NCBI RefSeq assembly: GCF_017163705.1
Contig: NZ_JAFIWB010000002.1
Span: 62,001-126,000 of the forward strand
Source: Xanthomonas bonasiae
GTDB taxonomy: Bacteria; Pseudomonadota; Gammaproteobacteria; Xanthomonadales; Xanthomonadaceae
DNA length: 64,000 nt
Direction: 5' to 3'
Under the pieces are notes generated by a model that had not been told where the DNA came from, ran no database searches, and worked only from the letters and a program-made list of their open reading frames with translations. Below, in pieces: positions 1 to 9,092 of the stretch (positions are counted from its first letter, which is position 1; every line of letters begins with the position of its first letter). A program made the translations under genes and the position numbers.

Positions 1-19
1 GGATGGTCGGCTGAAGTGA

Positions 20-1027
<1,008 letters not shown>

Positions 1028-1031
1028 GGCT

Positions 1032-1155
1032 GGGAGTCGGGAAACGGGAATCGGGAATCGGGAATGGGTAAAAGCAAGGCTGAAGCTCGTTTCCCGCATC
1101 TCCGTCCGTTCCAGTAAACCGCTCTTCCATTCCCCATTCCCCATTCTCGATTCCC
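1032..1155. repeat. G-rich/C-rich inverted repeat between pheS and pheT
   Basis: The left arm (1032-1068) has six GGG tracts separated by 3-4 bases, built on the heptamer GGGAATC. The right arm (1127-1155) is its C-rich counterpart (CCATTCCCC units). The arms can pair imperfectly as a long hairpin, or the left arm can fold as a G-quadruplex. The element starts five bases after the pheS stop codon and ends ten bases before the pheT start, leaving pheT without a recognisable Shine-Dalgarno sequence. Related elements lie at 24423-24518, 45677-45706 and 47836-47981. Confidence 0.85.
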
Positions 1156-1164
1156 GGCCCCTCA

Positions 1165-3543
1165 ATGAAATTCAGCGAAAACTGGCTGCGCAGCCACGTC
1201 CCCACCCAGGCCACGCGCGATGAACTGGCCGCGACCCTGACCGCCATCGGTCTGGAGGTCGAAGAGGTCACGCCGCTCGGCGAATCGCTGCAGCAGGTGG
1301 TGGTGGCGCGCATCGTCGAAGCGGTGCGGCATCCGGAAGCCGATCGGCTGCAGGTGTGCCAGGTCGATGCCGGGCAGGGCGGCTTGCTGCAGATCGTCTG
1401 CGGCGCGCCGAACGCGCGCGCCGGGCTGGTCGCGCCGCTGGCGCTGGTCGGCGCCCAGGTCGGCGGCATCGCGATCAAGGCGGCCAAGCTGCGCGGCGTG
1501 GAGTCCAACGGCATGTTGTGCTCGGCCAAGGAGCTGGGCCTGGACAGCGATGCGTCGGGCCTGTTCGAACTGCCCGACGACGCGCCGATCGGCCAGGCGC
1601 TGGCCGAGTACCTGGGCCTGCCCGACGCCAGCATCGAGATCAAGCTGACCCCGAACCGCGCCGATTGCTTCGGCGTGCGCGGCATCGCCTACGACGTGGC
1701 CGCGGCCTGCGCCAGCGAAGTGCTGCCGTTCGCGGCCGAGCCGGTCGCCGTCGCCAGCGAGCGCCACCTCGAGGTGCGCCTGCAGGCGGGCGGCGATGCG
1801 CCGCGCTACTGCGGCCGCGTCGTCGAGGATATCGACCCGGCGGCGAAGACGCCGCTGTGGATGGCCGAACGCCTGCGCCGCAGCGGCGTGCGCCCGGTGT
1901 CGCTGCTGGTCGATATCACCCAGTACGTGATGCTGGAACTGGGGCAGCCGATGCATGCCTTCGACCTGGAGACGCTGCGCGGCCCGGTCGGCGTGCGCCG
2001 CGCGCGTGCCGGGGAAACGCTGAAATTGCTCGACGGCCGCGACGCGACGCTCGACGACAGCTTCCTGGCCGTCACCGACGGCGACCGCGTGGTCGCGCTG
2101 GCTGGCTTGATGGGCGGCCACGACACCCGCGTCACCGATGCGACCCGGCATGTGTTCCTGGAGGCCGCGCACTTCGCGCCGGCGGCGATCATGGGCCGCG
2201 GCCGCAAGGTCGGCCTGCACACCGATGCCGGCCACCGTTTCGAGCGCGGCGTGGATCCGGCGCTGCCGCGGCCGGCGCTGGAACTGGCGACGCGGCTGGT
2301 GCTGGAACTGGCCGGCGGCCGCGCCGGCCCGGTGGTGGAGGCCGAGCTGCGCGAGCACCTGCCGACGCCGGCGCCGATCACGCTGCGCCGCGCGCGCATC
2401 GTGCGCGTGCTCGGCATCGAGATCGTCGACGCCGACGTCGAGCGCATCCTGCGCGCGCTGGGCATGGAGGTCGTCGCAACCGGCAATGGCTGGCAGGTCA
2501 CCGCGCCCAGCCGCCGCTTCGATATCGCCCTGGAAGAAGACCTGATCGAGGAGCTGGCGCGCATCCACGGCTACGACCGCTTGCCGACCACGCTGCCGGG
2601 CGGCGCCTCGCGCATTGCCATGGGCAGCGAGACGCAACTGGACGAATTGAGCGTGCGCCGCCAGTTGGTCGCGCGCGAGATGCTGGAAACCATCAACTAC
2701 GCCTTCGTCGATGCGGCCCTGCTCGACCAGTGGGGCCTGGACGCCGGACGCGTGGCGCTGGCTAATCCGCTCAGCGCCGAACTGGCGGTGATGCGTCCGT
2801 CGCTGTTGCCGGGGCTGGTCGCGGCGCTGGGCCGCAACGTCGCCCGCCAGGCCGGGCGGGTGCGCCTGTTCGAGCTGGGCAAGGTATTCGCGGCCGCGGC
2901 GACGGCCGGCGCCGCGCCGGCGGAGACGCAGCGCGTGGCGGCCGCGGTGTGCGGCGATGCCGATGCGCTGCAGTGGGGCCTGCCGGCACGCAAGGTCGAC
3001 TTCCACGACCTGAAGGGCGACCTGGACGCGCTGGCCAGTGCCGCCGGCGCGCGCCTGGACTACCGTCCGTCGGCGCTGCCGTTCGCGCATCCGACCCGTG
3101 CGGCCGACGTGTACCGCGATGGCGCGCGGATCGGCTGGATCGGCCAGTTGCATCCGCGCCTGTTGCAGGCCATGCAGATCGACGTGGAGGTGCTCGGCTT
3201 CGAGCTGGATCTGGCGCCGCTGGCGGCGCGTGCGCTGCCGCGTGCCGCCGAGCTGTCGCGGTTCCCGTCGGTGCGCCGCGACCTGGCCTTCCTGGTGCCC
3301 GAGGCGGTGGCCTGGTCGGCGCTGGCGAGCAGCGTGCGCGGCGCGGTCGGGCCGCTGCTGCGCGACGTGGTGCTGTTCGATCGCTACGTCGGGCCGGGGG
3401 TCGAGGCGGGTTTCAAGAGTCTCGCTATGGGCTTGATTTTGCAGGACAACTCGCGCACTCTGACGGATCGCGATGTGGATGCCGTGGTCGCCGATGCGGT
3501 GGCGGCGCTGGCGCGCGAACACGATGCGCGGATTCGCGGCTGA
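1165..3543 (+). CDS. pheT: Phenylalanine--tRNA ligase beta subunit
   Basis: The 792-residue beta subunit pairs with PheS to charge tRNA-Phe. The order of domains is that of the family: N-terminal B1 and EMAP-type tRNA-binding fold (about 1-150), B3/B4 editing domain (about 210-380), B5 domain (about 400-475), a catalytic-like core that contacts PheS, and a C-terminal ferredoxin-fold anticodon-binding domain (about 700-792). Length matches the E. coli protein (795). The ATG at 1165 has no clear ribosome-binding site; the C-rich arm of the preceding repeat occupies the upstream region, so translation may depend on coupling or on unfolding of that arm. Confidence 0.97.
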   Translation: MKFSENWLRSHVPTQATRDELAATLTAIGLEVEEVTPLGESLQQVVVARIVEAVRHPEADRLQVCQVDAGQGGLLQIVCGAPNARAGLVAPLALVGAQVGGIAIKAAKLRGVESNGMLCSAKELGLDSDASGLFELPDDAPIGQALAEYLGLPDASIEIKLTPNRADCFGVRGIAYDVAAACASEVLPFAAEPVAVASERHLEVRLQAGGDAPRYCGRVVEDIDPAAKTPLWMAERLRRSGVRPVSLLVDITQYVMLELGQPMHAFDLETLRGPVGVRRARAGETLKLLDGRDATLDDSFLAVTDGDRVVALAGLMGGHDTRVTDATRHVFLEAAHFAPAAIMGRGRKVGLHTDAGHRFERGVDPALPRPALELATRLVLELAGGRAGPVVEAELREHLPTPAPITLRRARIVRVLGIEIVDADVERILRALGMEVVATGNGWQVTAPSRRFDIALEEDLIEELARIHGYDRLPTTLPGGASRIAMGSETQLDELSVRRQLVAREMLETINYAFVDAALLDQWGLDAGRVALANPLSAELAVMRPSLLPGLVAALGRNVARQAGRVRLFELGKVFAAAATAGAAPAETQRVAAAVCGDADALQWGLPARKVDFHDLKGDLDALASAAGARLDYRPSALPFAHPTRAADVYRDGARIGWIGQLHPRLLQAMQIDVEVLGFELDLAPLAARALPRAAELSRFPSVRRDLAFLVPEAVAWSALASSVRGAVGPLLRDVVLFDRYVGPGVEAGFKSLAMGLILQDNSRTLTDRDVDAVVADAVAALAREHDARIRG

Positions 3544-3564
3544 GACGTAGGGGATAGCAGGGCA

Positions 3565-3864
3565 ATGGCGTTGACCAAAGCGGAAATGGCCGAACGGTTG
3601 TTCGACGAAGTCGGGCTGAACAAGCGCGAGGCCAAGGAATTCGTCGATGCTTTCTTCGATGTGCTGCGCGATGCGCTGGAGCAGGGACGGCAGGTGAAGC
3701 TGTCCGGTTTCGGCAACTTCGATCTGCGCCGCAAGAACCAACGGCCCGGTCGCAATCCCAAGACCGGCGAAGAAATCCCGATCTCGGCGCGGACGGTGGT
3801 GACCTTCCGCCCGGGACAGAAGCTCAAGGAGCGAGTGGAGGCTTATGCTGGACCCGGGCAGTAA
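3565..3864 (+). CDS. ihfA: Integration host factor alpha subunit
   Basis: This 99-residue DNA-bending protein of the HU/IHF family shows the family signature around residues 46-65 ([21 protein letters not shown]) and the specific IHF-alpha opening [20 protein letters not shown]-alpha forms a heterodimer with IHF-beta and binds specific sites to shape promoters, recombination sites and origins. It lies 21 bases behind pheT, as in E. coli (pheST-ihfA), and its 3' end overlaps the next gene by 20 bases. In xanthan literature this position is sometimes called gumA. IHF could therefore act on the nearby gum promoter, but no IHF site was confirmed by eye. Confidence 0.96.
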   Translation: MALTKAEMAERLFDEVGLNKREAKEFVDAFFDVLRDALEQGRQVKLSGFGNFDLRRKNQRPGRNPKTGEEIPISARTVVTFRPGQKLKERVEAYAGPGQ

Positions 3865-4201
3865 CCGCGAACTTCCGCCGATTCCGGCCAAGCGCTACTT
3901 CACCATCGGTGAGGTCAGCGAGCTGTGCGACGTCAAACCGCACGTGCTGCGCTACTGGGAAACCGAATTCCCCAGCCTGGAACCGGTCAAGCGCCGCGGC
4001 AACCGCCGCTACTACCAGCGCCACGACGTGCTGATGGTGCGGCAGATCCGCAGCCTGCTGTACGAACAGGGCTATACGATCGGCGGCGCGCGTCTGCGCC
4101 TGGAAGGCGAGGGCGCGCGGCAGGAGTCGGCGCTGAGCAACCAGATCATCAAGCAGGTGCGGCAGGAACTGGAAGAAGTGCTGCAGTTGCTGCGGCGCTG
4201 A
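3845..4201 (+). CDS. MerR-family transcriptional regulator
   Basis: This is a small 118-residue MerR-type regulator. The winged-helix DNA-binding domain occupies about residues 16-85 ([20 protein letters not shown], then NRRYY for the wing), followed by a short helical dimerisation tail that contains no cysteine cluster for metal sensing. Such short MerR proteins directly behind ihfA are conserved across gammaproteobacteria, but their ligand is unknown to me. The start overlaps ihfA by 20 bases and uses a GGAGG inside the ihfA coding end, implying translational coupling. It precedes tRNA-Pro. A role in gum regulation is not shown by the sequence. Confidence 0.92.
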   Translation: MLDPGSNRELPPIPAKRYFTIGEVSELCDVKPHVLRYWETEFPSLEPVKRRGNRRYYQRHDVLMVRQIRSLLYEQGYTIGGARLRLEGEGARQESALSNQIIKQVRQELEEVLQLLRR

Positions 4202-4298
4202 GCGGCAACCGCGCGACCGGCTAGGAATGGCCGCGCCAATCCCGCTATAATCGCCAGCTCGCCGCGAGGCGGGACCGCCGCAACGGCGGAGTTTTTAC

Positions 4299-4375
4299 CG
4301 GGGTATAGCGCAGCCTGGTAGCGCACTAGTCTGGGGGACTAGTGGTCGTCGGTTCGAATCCGGCTACCCCGACCA
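4299..4375 (+). tRNA. tRNA-Pro (anticodon GGG)
   Basis: A full 77-base cloverleaf folds from this stretch. The acceptor stem is CGGGGTA paired with TACCCCG, followed by an encoded ACCA end. The anticodon stem CTAGT/ACTAG encloses loop CTGGGGG, giving anticodon GGG, which reads CCC and CCU proline codons. The T-loop GGTTCGAATCC is standard. A TATAAT -10 box lies at 4246-4251, upstream of a GC-rich leader; the -35 region is weak. The same tRNA precedes the gum operon in other xanthomonads. Confidence 0.97.
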
Positions 4376-4381
4376 TCTTCG

Positions 4382-4417
4382 AAGGCCCATGTCAGCGACA
4401 TGGGCCTTTTTCGTTTT
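4382..4417 (+). terminator. Rho-independent terminator after tRNA-Pro
   Basis: A perfect 12-base-pair stem (4382-4393 with 4397-4408) closes a three-base loop and runs into TTTTT at 4407-4411. It sits seven bases after the encoded ACCA end of tRNA-Pro and separates the pheST-ihfA-tRNA unit from the gum operon. Confidence 0.9.
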
Positions 4418-4986
4418 GCGGGGGTGGGCCGTCCGGGCCGCCACAAACATGCAGCCGGCGTAACCGGCGATCGGCAGGCAGTCGCCGCAGTGCTCGCCCC
4501 GCGGCGGACGCTGGTGGCGCGCGCCACTGGTGCCGTCCCGTCGCGGATCGGCTGCAGGACCGTTCGGACGAGGGTGTAGACAAACGCGCTCGGGTCGATG
4601 CGATGCCTGCTGCGGCCGCCGCGGGACCTGCGACGACCGGGACGGAAATCCGGTAGCGAACTGCGGACGAGGACCGTCAACGCCTTGACATGCGTCACGT
4701 TAACGTCGTGTATTTTGCGACGTGGCTTCGTTGAACATGCTGAATATTCGGACATGTACTTGAATCCACGCGGTATAGCGTCAAAAAAATGCCGCAAGAT
4801 GTCTTGGTGAGGGCGGGTAGCTGTGCCATAGTGCACTGCAACACGAGGCTTCGCTGTTGGCCTGGGCGGTCGTCCCAGGCAGGAAATGACACTGCAATCG
4901 TCTTACCCGACCGGTGATGGAGCGCTGGCCGGATAGAGGAGTGCGGCGTTCCCAAAACCACTCGACAGAGGGCGTCTGCATCGCGC
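4418..4986 (+). promoter_or_regulatory. gumB upstream region with probable gum promoter
   Basis: These 569 bases hold no convincing gene. A sigma70-like pair is visible: TTGACA at 4685-4690, then 17 bases to GTGTAT at 4708-4713 (alternatively TATTTT at 4711-4716). The spacer contains a perfect 10-base palindrome, ACGTTAACGT, at 4697-4706. Local AT content rises from about 4680 to 4800, as expected for a promoter. A CRP/Clp-like half-matching site (TGTGC-N6-GCACT) lies at 4822-4837. The inferred transcript would have a leader of roughly 260 bases before gumB. No start-proximal Shine-Dalgarno sequence is obvious (gaggg is far upstream). Promoter function is inference from consensus and position. 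Confidence 0.55.
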
Positions 4987-5688
4987 ATGGGTAAACTCTC
5001 CGGTACGTTCAACTGGGCATTGTGTCTGGCCCTTTCTTGTCTGGTCTTCCTGACCGGGTGCAGCAGCACCGGGCCGAAGATGCTGACGGAATTGCCGGCA
5101 GGCGATCCGCTGGCCGCCTCCATGGGGCAGCCGGAGTACCTGCTCGGCCCCGGCGACCTGCTGACGGTCAAGGTGTTCCAGGTGGACGACCTGGAGCGCC
5201 AGGTGCGGGTCGACAACGAGGGCCGCATCTCGCTGCCGCTGGTCGGCGACATCAAGGCCGCCGGACTCAGCGTCAACGCATTGCAGAAGGACATCACCCA
5301 ACGCTACCGCAACGGCTATCTGCAGAACCCGCAGGTGTCGGTGCTGGTCGACGAGTTCACCGGCAACCGGGTGACCGTCACCGGCGCGGTGGGCGAGCCG
5401 GGCATCTACCCGATCGCCGGTTCGGCGCTGACCCTGCAGCAGGCGCTGTCGCTGGGCAAGGGCGTCAGCGACGTGGCCAGCCGCGGCAACGTGGTGGTGT
5501 TCCGCAACGTCGGCGGGCAGAAGATGCTGGCCCGTTTCGATCTGCGCGATATCCAGAAGGGCGTCTCGCCGGATCCTGAAATCTACGGCGGCGACATCGT
5601 CGTGGTGTACCGCTCCGATGCGCTCGTCGTGCTGCGCACGATGGTGCAGCTGACCCCGTTCGTCATGGTCTGGCGGGCATACCGATGA
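4987..5688 (+). CDS. gumB: Outer-membrane xanthan export lipoprotein GumB
   Basis: GumB (233 residues) is the outer-membrane polysaccharide export component, an OPX protein related to Wza. It has a lipoprotein signal peptide ending in LTGC, with Cys25 as the lipidated residue. A Poly_export domain follows (about 55-135; GPGDLLTVKVFQVDDLERQV), then a SLBB-like segment (about 138-200; RVTVTGAVGEPGIYPIAG). It lacks the C-terminal membrane helix of Wza. It works with GumC to export the finished polymer. It is the first gene of the gum operon and its stop overlaps the gumC start by four bases (ATGA). Confidence 0.96.
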   Translation: MGKLSGTFNWALCLALSCLVFLTGCSSTGPKMLTELPAGDPLAASMGQPEYLLGPGDLLTVKVFQVDDLERQVRVDNEGRISLPLVGDIKAAGLSVNALQKDITQRYRNGYLQNPQVSVLVDEFTGNRVTVTGAVGEPGIYPIAGSALTLQQALSLGKGVSDVASRGNVVVFRNVGGQKMLARFDLRDIQKGVSPDPEIYGGDIVVVYRSDALVVLRTMVQLTPFVMVWRAYR

Positions 5689-7097
5689 GTTCCTCGAGCA
5701 TGCATGCCCGCACCTCCTCGGCGCCGCTGAGCCCGGCCGACATCAGCCTGCTGGACTACTGGAACGCCCTGTACCGGCAGCGCTGGCTGATCGTTGGCCT
5801 GACCGTGGCGGTCGTCGCGCTGGCGCTGCTGGTAACGTTATTGATGACGCCCAAGTACCGCGCCACCAGCGTGCTGCAGATCGAGCGCGAGTCCTTGAAC
5901 GTCACCAACGTGGCCAACCTGATGCCGGTGGAATCGCCGCAGGATCGCGATTTCTACCAGACCCAGTACGAGCTGCTCGGCAGCCGTTCGCTGGCCCGCG
6001 CGGTGATCCGCGAGGCGCGGCTGACCCAGGACCCGACGTTCAAGCCGCTGGTCGACGAGGCGCTGGAGAAGCTGCAGGGCAATGGCGATGGCCGTGCCCC
6101 GTCGCCGGAGGCGCGCGCCGCCGCCGCCGAAAATGCGCTGGTCGGCCCGGTGCTGGACGCGTTGACGATCGAGCCGGTGCGCGATTCGCGGCTGGTGCGG
6201 ATCAATTTCGATTCGCCCGACCGGGTGCTGGCCACGCGCGTGGCCAACACCTACGCCAAGATGTTCATCGCCTCGACCCAGGAGCGGCGCCTGCAGGCGT
6301 CCTCGTTCGCCGCCAAGTACCTGTCCGAGCGGCTGGAGCAGCTGCGCGACAAGGTGGAAGAGTCGGAGAAGAACGCGGTCGACTACTCCAGCAAGGAGCA
6401 GATCGTGTCGCTGGGCGACGACAAGCCGTCGCTGCCGACGCAGAACATGAGCGAGTTGAACGTGCGCCTGGCCGCCGCGCAGGATGCGCGGATCAAGGCC
6501 GAGTCGGCCTGGCGCCAGGCCGGGATCGGCGACGGCATGGGCCTGCCGCAGGTGATCAGCAGCCCGCTGATCCAGAGCCTGCGCGCCGAGCAGGCCAAGC
6601 TGGCGGCCGACTACCAGCAGAAGCTGGCCACCTTCCAGCCGGGCTACCCGGAGATGCAGCGCCTGCAGAACCAGATCGCCGAGACCAAGCGCCAGATCGG
6701 CAACGAGATCGCCAACATCCGCAGCGGGCTGAAGAACGATTACGAAGCGGCGCGGCAGCAGGAGACGCTGTTGTCCGAACGCATCTCCAGCCTGAAGAAC
6801 GACGAGCTGGATCTGCAGACCCGCAGCATCCGTTACAACATGCTGCGGCGCGAAGCCGACACCAACCGCCAGCTCTACGACGCGCTGCTGCAGCGCTACA
6901 AGGAGATCGGCGTGGCCGGCAACGTGGGCACCAACAACGTGTCGATCGTCGACCGCGCCGACGTGCCGGGCAAGCCGAGTTCGCCGAAGACCTTGCTGAA
7001 CCTGGCGCTGGCGTTCGTGTTCGGCCTGTTCTCGGCGATCGCCATCGCCCTGATCCGCTACTTCCTGCGCGAAGCGCAGGCGGCGGCAGCGGCATGA
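5685..7097 (+). CDS. gumC: Polysaccharide co-polymerase GumC
   Basis: GumC (470 residues) is an inner-membrane polysaccharide co-polymerase of the Wzz type that, with GumB, governs chain length and export. Two membrane helices frame the protein: about 36-58 (RWLIVGLTVAVVALALLVTL) and about 435-460 near the C-terminus. Between them is a long periplasmic coiled-coil region (about 190-400), rich in Glu, Lys, Gln and Ala heptads. No tyrosine kinase domain follows, so it resembles a PCP protein without its Wzc kinase. The start overlaps gumB by ATGA, so the two are translationally coupled. A 317-base gap separates it from gumD. Confidence 0.96.
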   Translation: MSSSSMHARTSSAPLSPADISLLDYWNALYRQRWLIVGLTVAVVALALLVTLLMTPKYRATSVLQIERESLNVTNVANLMPVESPQDRDFYQTQYELLGSRSLARAVIREARLTQDPTFKPLVDEALEKLQGNGDGRAPSPEARAAAAENALVGPVLDALTIEPVRDSRLVRINFDSPDRVLATRVANTYAKMFIASTQERRLQASSFAAKYLSERLEQLRDKVEESEKNAVDYSSKEQIVSLGDDKPSLPTQNMSELNVRLAAAQDARIKAESAWRQAGIGDGMGLPQVISSPLIQSLRAEQAKLAADYQQKLATFQPGYPEMQRLQNQIAETKRQIGNEIANIRSGLKNDYEAARQQETLLSERISSLKNDELDLQTRSIRYNMLRREADTNRQLYDALLQRYKEIGVAGNVGTNNVSIVDRADVPGKPSSPKTLLNLALAFVFGLFSAIAIALIRYFLREAQAAAAA

Positions 7098-7414
7098 AGC
7101 GCGCGGCGCGACGCCTGCTGCGATGCGCCGTGACCGCGGTCGCGACCGATGCGACGACGCAGGCACATCGTCATGTTTCCTACGCAAATTCTTCAGTGAG
7201 GTGATACGTGGTTCAGCTAAGTACAGAGGTGTTCCATTATTTTCCTGACCGGTTGTACGCAGTCGCGGTTCTGTTGAAATAAACATGGGCTGCCGTGGAC
7301 CTGGGGTCGGTGAGGAAGGCACCGCAGCGGTCCACTGGCAGATGAGATCGAGGCTCGCATACGTCGCATGTTCCCCCGCATGCCACCGACCGAGTTTGGA
7401 TAGGAATCCCGACC
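7098..7414 (+). promoter_or_regulatory. gumC-gumD intergenic region, possible internal promoter
   Basis: No gene is seen in these 317 bases. The middle part (about 7165-7290) is clearly more AT-rich than its surroundings. A weak promoter-like pair is TTGTAC at 7253-7258 and TGAAAT at 7275-7280 with a 16-base spacer, about 135 bases before gumD. Whether gumD has its own transcript cannot be decided by eye; no hairpin with a T-run is present, so read-through from gumC is likely too. Confidence 0.3.
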
Positions 7415-8875
7415 ATGCTTCTGGCAGACCTGAGTAGCGCCACCTATACAACGTCGTCCCCCCGCCTGCTGTCCAAATATGCAGCCGCGGCGGATATCCT
7501 GCTACGCGTATCGGATCTGACGGTCATCGTCGCCGGTGCGCTGCTGACCCACCGCCTGCTGTTCGGCAACTGGATGCCGGAAGCGTCCTACCGCGTCGCG
7601 ATCGGCACCACGTTGCTGTACGCGGTGATCTGTTTCGCGCTGTTTCCGCTGTACCGCAGCTGGCGCGGACGCGGCCTGATGCGCGAGATGATGGTGCTGA
7701 GCCTGGCCTGCGGCGGCGTGTTCGCGCTGTTCGCGGTGCATGCCTTCGTGGTGCAGTTCGGGCAGCAGGTCTCGCGGCTATGGATCGGCCTGTGGTTCGC
7801 CACCAGTCTGGCCACCTTGCTGGTCTCGCGCACCATGGTGCGCGGCGTGCTCAACCACCTGCGCTCGGAAGGCGTGGACGTGCAGCGCGTGGTGGTGGTC
7901 GGCCTGCGCCATCCGGTGGTCAAGATCCACAACTACCTGAGCCGCAATCCGTGGGTGGGCATGCAACTGGTCGGCTATTTCAGCAGCGACTACGACCTGT
8001 CGGTGGCCGATCATCCGAAGAAGCTGCAGTGCCTGGGGGCCGGCACGCCGGAGTCGCTGATCGACTACCTCAACAACAACGAGGTCGAGCAGGTATGGAT
8101 CTCGCTGCCGCTGGGCGAGCGCGACCACATCAAGCAGCTGCTGCAGCAGATGGACCGCTATCCGATCCAGGTCAGGCTGATCCCGGACCTGTTCGACTTC
8201 GGCATGCTCAACCAGTCCGGCGACCAGATCGGCAACGTGCCGGTGATCAACCTGCGCCAGGGCGGGGTGGACCGCAACACCTACTTCGTGGTCGCCAAGG
8301 CGCTGCAGGACAAGCTGGTCGCGCTGGCCGCGCTGGCGATGCTGTGGCCGGTGATGCTGGCGATCGCGGTGGGCGTGAAGCTGAGTTCGCCGGGTCCGGT
8401 GTTCTTCCGCCAGCGCCGCCATGGCCTGGGCGGCCGCGAGTTCTACATGTACAAGTTCCGCTCGATGCGCGTGCAGCAGGAACCCAGCGACGTGGTGGTG
8501 CAGGCCAAGCGCGGCGACAGCCGGGTCACCCCGTTCGGCGCGTTCCTGCGCCGCAGCAGCCTGGACGAGCTGCCGCAGCTGTTCAACGTGCTCGGCGGCA
8601 GCATGTCGGTGGTGGGGCCGCGGCCGCATGCGGCGCAGCACAACACCCACTACGAGAAGCTGATCAACCATTACATGCAGCGGCACTACGTCAAGCCGGG
8701 CATCACCGGTTGGGCCCAGGTCAACGGGTTCCGCGGCGAGACGCCGGAGCTGCGGACGATGAAGAAGCGCATCCAATACGATCTGGATTACATCCGCCGC
8801 TGGTCGCTGTGGCTGGATACGCGGATCATCGTGCTCACCGCAGTGAAGGTGCTCGGGCAGAAGACCGCCTACTGA
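7415..8875 (+). CDS. gumD: Undecaprenyl-phosphate glucose phosphotransferase GumD
   Basis: GumD (486 residues) starts xanthan synthesis by moving glucose-1-phosphate from UDP-glucose to undecaprenyl phosphate at the inner membrane. Four to five N-terminal membrane helices (about 25-140) precede a nucleotide-binding-like middle region (about 145-280). A fifth hydrophobic segment (about 300-325) leads into the bacterial sugar transferase domain, with the signature [20 protein letters not shown], then KFRSM and [20 protein letters not shown]. The C-terminus GQKTAY matches GumD of X. campestris as I remember it. The start chosen (ATG 7415, MLLADLSS) also agrees with that protein. gumE follows after 217 bases. 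Confidence 0.97.
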   Translation: MLLADLSSATYTTSSPRLLSKYAAAADILLRVSDLTVIVAGALLTHRLLFGNWMPEASYRVAIGTTLLYAVICFALFPLYRSWRGRGLMREMMVLSLACGGVFALFAVHAFVVQFGQQVSRLWIGLWFATSLATLLVSRTMVRGVLNHLRSEGVDVQRVVVVGLRHPVVKIHNYLSRNPWVGMQLVGYFSSDYDLSVADHPKKLQCLGAGTPESLIDYLNNNEVEQVWISLPLGERDHIKQLLQQMDRYPIQVRLIPDLFDFGMLNQSGDQIGNVPVINLRQGGVDRNTYFVVAKALQDKLVALAALAMLWPVMLAIAVGVKLSSPGPVFFRQRRHGLGGREFYMYKFRSMRVQQEPSDVVVQAKRGDSRVTPFGAFLRRSSLDELPQLFNVLGGSMSVVGPRPHAAQHNTHYEKLINHYMQRHYVKPGITGWAQVNGFRGETPELRTMKKRIQYDLDYIRRWSLWLDTRIIVLTAVKVLGQKTAY

Positions 8876-9092
8876 TGCGCCCGATGTACCGTTATCGCGC
8901 CGACCGTCCCCACTGCCGGCGCCGCCCCGTCGTCGCCGCCGGTGGCGGGGACGGCGGCGGCTGGGGCGCGGGCCGCGGCGCCATCGAGGTCGCTTGCCGC
9001 CGTGCCGTGCACGCGGGGCGTTCCGCCATGGGCACGTTGCGGCCGCCGTTGTCGCAACCCGTGACGCGTCGCGTCGCGCAGCGAGGTGCCGC

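Noticed and set aside
1162..3891. A very long open frame on the reverse strand opposite pheT (over 900 codons)
   Set aside because: It is Arg/His/Gln/Ala-rich with no domain, lies fully antisense to pheT and ihfA, and arises because high-GC codons leave few stops on the other strand.
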